Below, piece by piece: positions 52,176 through 54,138 of a stretch of 54,138 nucleotides of DNA (position 1 is its first letter; each line of letters begins with the position of its first letter). The stretch is from Blastococcus sp. MG754426 (GTDB taxonomy: Bacteria > Actinomycetota > Actinomycetes > Mycobacteriales > Geodermatophilaceae): NCBI RefSeq assembly GCF_021699055.1, contig NZ_SSXC01000020.1, positions 1-54,138 of the forward strand, read 5' to 3'. Position numbers and translations under genes: made by a program. A model generated the notes under the pieces. That model was given only the letters and a program-made list of their open reading frames with translations. It did not search any database and was not told the origin of the DNA.

Positions 52176-53363
52176 TCAGCCCTTCTCCGGCCTGCGGCCG
52201 CTGATCGCCGACAGCCCGGTCACCGCGCGCCCCACGATCAGCGCCTGCACCGAGTCGGTGCCCTCGAAGGTGAAGATCGCCTCCATGTCGGCGTGGTGCC
52301 GGGCGACGTGGTGGTCCAGCAGGATGCCGTCCCCGCCGAGGATGTCGCGCGCGTCGGCGACGATCGCCCGGGCCTTGGCCGCGTGGTTCATCTTCGCCAG
52401 CGAGGCCATCGCCGCGGTCATCCGGCCGGCGTCGGCGAGCTTGGACAGCCGCCAGCACATCAGCTGCATCGCGGTGATCTCGGCGAGCATCCGGGCGAGC
52501 TTGTCCTGCACCAGCTGGAACCCGGCGATCGGCTGGCCGAACTGCTCGCGGCGCAGCGCGTGGGCCAGCGCCAGCTCGTAGGACGCCGTCGCCAGCCCCA
52601 GCGCCCGCCACGCCACGGTGTAGCGCGTGCGGTCCAGCATCTGGGAGACGTCCTTGAACGAGTGGCAGTTGGCCAGCTTGTTCTCGACCGGCACCCGGAC
52701 GTCGGTGAGCGTGATCTCCGCCTGCCACACCGCGCGCAGCGCCGTCTTGCCGGTCATCACCGTGGCCTCGTAGCCGGGGCTGCCCTTCTCGACCACGTAG
52801 CCGCCGACGGCGCCGTCCTCCCCGCGGGCCCAGATGATGACGTAGTCGGCGATCGAGCCGTTGCCGATCCACTTCTTCTGCCCGTTGAGCACGTAGGCGT
52901 CCCCGTCGCGGCGGGCCGAGGTCTCCAGGGCCACCGCGTCGGAGCCGTGCGCGGGCTCGGTGAGACCGAACGCGCCGATCTTCTCCAGCCGTGCCATCTC
53001 CGGCAGCCAGCGCTCCCGCTGCTCCTCGTCGCCGAGGACCGCGATCGACTGCATCGCCAGGAAGCTGTGCACCCCGTTGAAGGTGCCGATGCTGCCGTCG
53101 GCGCGGGCCAGCTCAGCGGCGACCAGGCCGGCGGCGACGTTGCTCATCCCGGGGCAGCCGTAGCCCTCGATCGTGCCGCCCACGATGCCCAGCCCGGCGA
53201 GCTTCTTCGCCATCGCCAGCGGGAAGTCGGCGCGATCCCAGTAGTCGTTGATGTGCGGCGTGACCTCTGCGTCGCAGAAGGCGCGCACCCGGTCGCGGAG
53301 CTCGATCTCGGCGGGCTCGAGGAGGTCCTCGACGGCGTAGAAGTCGGGGGTGTCGGCGGTCAC
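52176..53363 (-). CDS. Acyl-CoA dehydrogenase, glutaryl-CoA-dehydrogenase-like
   Basis: A 395-aa FAD enzyme oxidising acyl-CoA. F-G-L-T-E-P-A-H-G-S-D is the flavin/substrate loop and K-K-W-I-G-N-G follows. The catalytic base is E367 in T-F-E-G-T-D-S-V-Q-A-L-I-V-G-R-A-V-T-G. That form, with E-G-T and G-R-A-x-T-G, is typical of glutaryl-CoA dehydrogenases used in lysine/tryptophan degradation. The specific arginine that would fix glutaryl-CoA as substrate was not verified. The GTG start is divergent from the glycerate kinase by 39 bases. Confidence 0.9.
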   Translation of the reverse strand: MTADTPDFYAVEDLLEPAEIELRDRVRAFCDAEVTPHINDYWDRADFPLAMAKKLAGLGIVGGTIEGYGCPGMSNVAAGLVAAELARADGSIGTFNGVHSFLAMQSIAVLGDEEQRERWLPEMARLEKIGAFGLTEPAHGSDAVALETSARRDGDAYVLNGQKKWIGNGSIADYVIIWARGEDGAVGGYVVEKGSPGYEATVMTGKTALRAVWQAEITLTDVRVPVENKLANCHSFKDVSQMLDRTRYTVAWRALGLATASYELALAHALRREQFGQPIAGFQLVQDKLARMLAEITAMQLMCWRLSKLADAGRMTAAMASLAKMNHAAKARAIVADARDILGGDGILLDHHVARHHADMEAIFTFEGTDSVQALIVGRAVTGLSAISGRRPEKG

Positions 53364-53402
53364 GACCCCGAACGTACGGCGAACTGCGGGATGCTGCCCG
53401 TC

Positions 53403-54138
53403 GTGCACGTCCTCATCGCACCCGACTCGTTCAAGGGCAGCCTCGACGCCGACCGCGCCGCCGAGGCGATCGCCGACGGCGTGCGGCGGGGCCGGCCGGA
53501 GGCCGAGGTGGTGCTGCGCCCGGTCGCCGACGGCGGGGAGGGCACGGTCGCGGCGGCGCTGCGGGCCGGGTACCGGCCCCGGACCGCCCGGGTCAGCGGA
53601 CCCGACGGCCGGCCGGTCGACGCGGTGTTCGCCCTCGACGGGACGACGGCGGTGCTCGAGCTCGCCTCGGCGGCCGGGCTCGGGCAGCTGGCGCGGCCGG
53701 CCCCGCTCACCGCGACCACGTACGGCGTCGGCGAGCTGGTCCGCGCGGCGCTGGACGCCGGAGCCCGGCGCATCGTGCTCGGCGCCGGCGGCAGCGCCAC
53801 CACCGACGGCGGCGCCGGCCTGCTGCAGGCGCTCGGCGTCGGGCTGCTCGACGCCGAGGGCCGGGACGTCCCCCGCGGGGGCGCGGGGCTCGCCCGGCTC
53901 GACCGCATCGACATGGGGGCGCGCGACCTCCGGCTGCACGAGGTCGAGCTGGTCGTCGGCGTCGACGTCGACAACCCGCTGACCGGCCCGGAGGGGGCCG
54001 CCGCCGTCTTCGGTCCGCAGAAGGGGGCGACCCCCGAGGACGTGGCGGTGCTCGACGCCGCGCTGGCCCGCTTCGCCGCCGTCGTGCGCCGCGACCTGGG
54101 CGTGGACCTGCTGGGGTGGCCGGCGATGGGGGTGGCCG
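53403..54138 (+). CDS. Glycerate kinase (truncated by window end)
   Basis: The first 245 codons of a GlxK/GarK-type glycerate 2-kinase, which phosphorylates D-glycerate. The opening V-L-I-A-P-D-S-F-K-G-S-L is diagnostic, followed by P-V-A-D-G-G-E-G-T-V and G-A-G-G-S-A-T-T-D-G-G-A-G. The reading frame is still open at 54138; the family is about 370-380 aa, so roughly a third is missing. The GTG at 53403 is directly followed by the canonical start of the family. Confidence 0.93.
   Translation, partial: MHVLIAPDSFKGSLDADRAAEAIADGVRRGRPEAEVVLRPVADGGEGTVAAALRAGYRPRTARVSGPDGRPVDAVFALDGTTAVLELASAAGLGQLARPAPLTATTYGVGELVRAALDAGARRIVLGAGGSATTDGGAGLLQALGVGLLDAEGRDVPRGGAGLARLDRIDMGARDLRLHEVELVVGVDVDNPLTGPEGAAAVFGPQKGATPEDVAVLDAALARFAAVVRRDLGVDLLGWPAMGVA

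Overview
The window is about 54 kb of very GC-rich (roughly 75% by eye) actinobacterial chromosome. Third codon positions are almost all G or C, GTG starts are common, and several promoters have TANNNT -10 boxes placed directly before start codons. The core gene order (phoH-ybeY-corC-cdd-like-era-recO-uppS, then glyS, dusB, ppdK and dnaG beside tRNA-Asn) is typical of Actinomycetes. Together with the accessory genes it suggests Geodermatophilaceae (Blastococcus, Geodermatophilus or Modestobacter). That placement is inference; no marker gene was compared.

Layout. Positions 1-2.9 kb hold the start of a divergent gene, a NarL-type two-component pair and a crotonase. Positions 3.0-9.8 kb are the RNA-maturation, cell-wall and repair operon (phoH, ybeY, corC-like, a degenerate cytidine deaminase, era, recO, uppS), interrupted by two unknown genes. 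Positions 9.9-15.9 kb carry two membrane-anchored NTF2-like proteins, an ABM-domain protein, an unusual HNH protein, glyS, dusB and an AbiEi-like/DUF559 gene bracketed by two copies of a 30-bp palindrome. Positions 16-18.75 kb are pyruvate phosphate dikinase. Positions 18.8-21.0 kb are a zinc-acquisition pair (aztD-aztC) behind a clear Zur operator. Positions 21.1-24.7 kb are a YdcF protein, an unknown beta-rich protein, dnaG and its unknown neighbour, followed by a YtxH-like protein and tRNA-Asn(GTT).

Positions 25.4-42.7 kb are a mixed envelope and stress region: F420/NADP oxidoreductase-like, MmcQ/YjbR, NTF2, flavin amine oxidase, cyclopropane-fatty-acid synthase-like, lipoprotein, AI-2E exporter, phospholipase D-like, membrane SUOX-type molybdoenzyme, alpha/beta hydrolase, tandem PAP2 phosphatase, a three-gene operon built around a rifampin-phosphotransferase-like dikinase, and a TIGR02587/TIGR02588 membrane pair.

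Positions 42.75-47 kb hold an acetamidase/formamidase and a cobalamin nucleotide-loop operon whose first gene is a BluB-CobT fusion, followed by cobU and cobS. Positions 47-50.6 kb resemble the mycobacterial virS-mymA-lipR locus (divergent AraC regulator, Baeyer-Villiger monooxygenase, esterase). The window ends with a hydrolase, two small Cys-containing proteins, a glutaryl-CoA-dehydrogenase-like enzyme and a glycerate kinase cut by the window edge.

No CRISPR array, transposase, rRNA or prophage was seen. No gap between genes exceeds about 260 bases. The most system-like unexplained items are the palindrome-bracketed AbiEi-like gene, the dikinase plus two-membrane-protein operon, and the zinc pair without an adjacent transporter.
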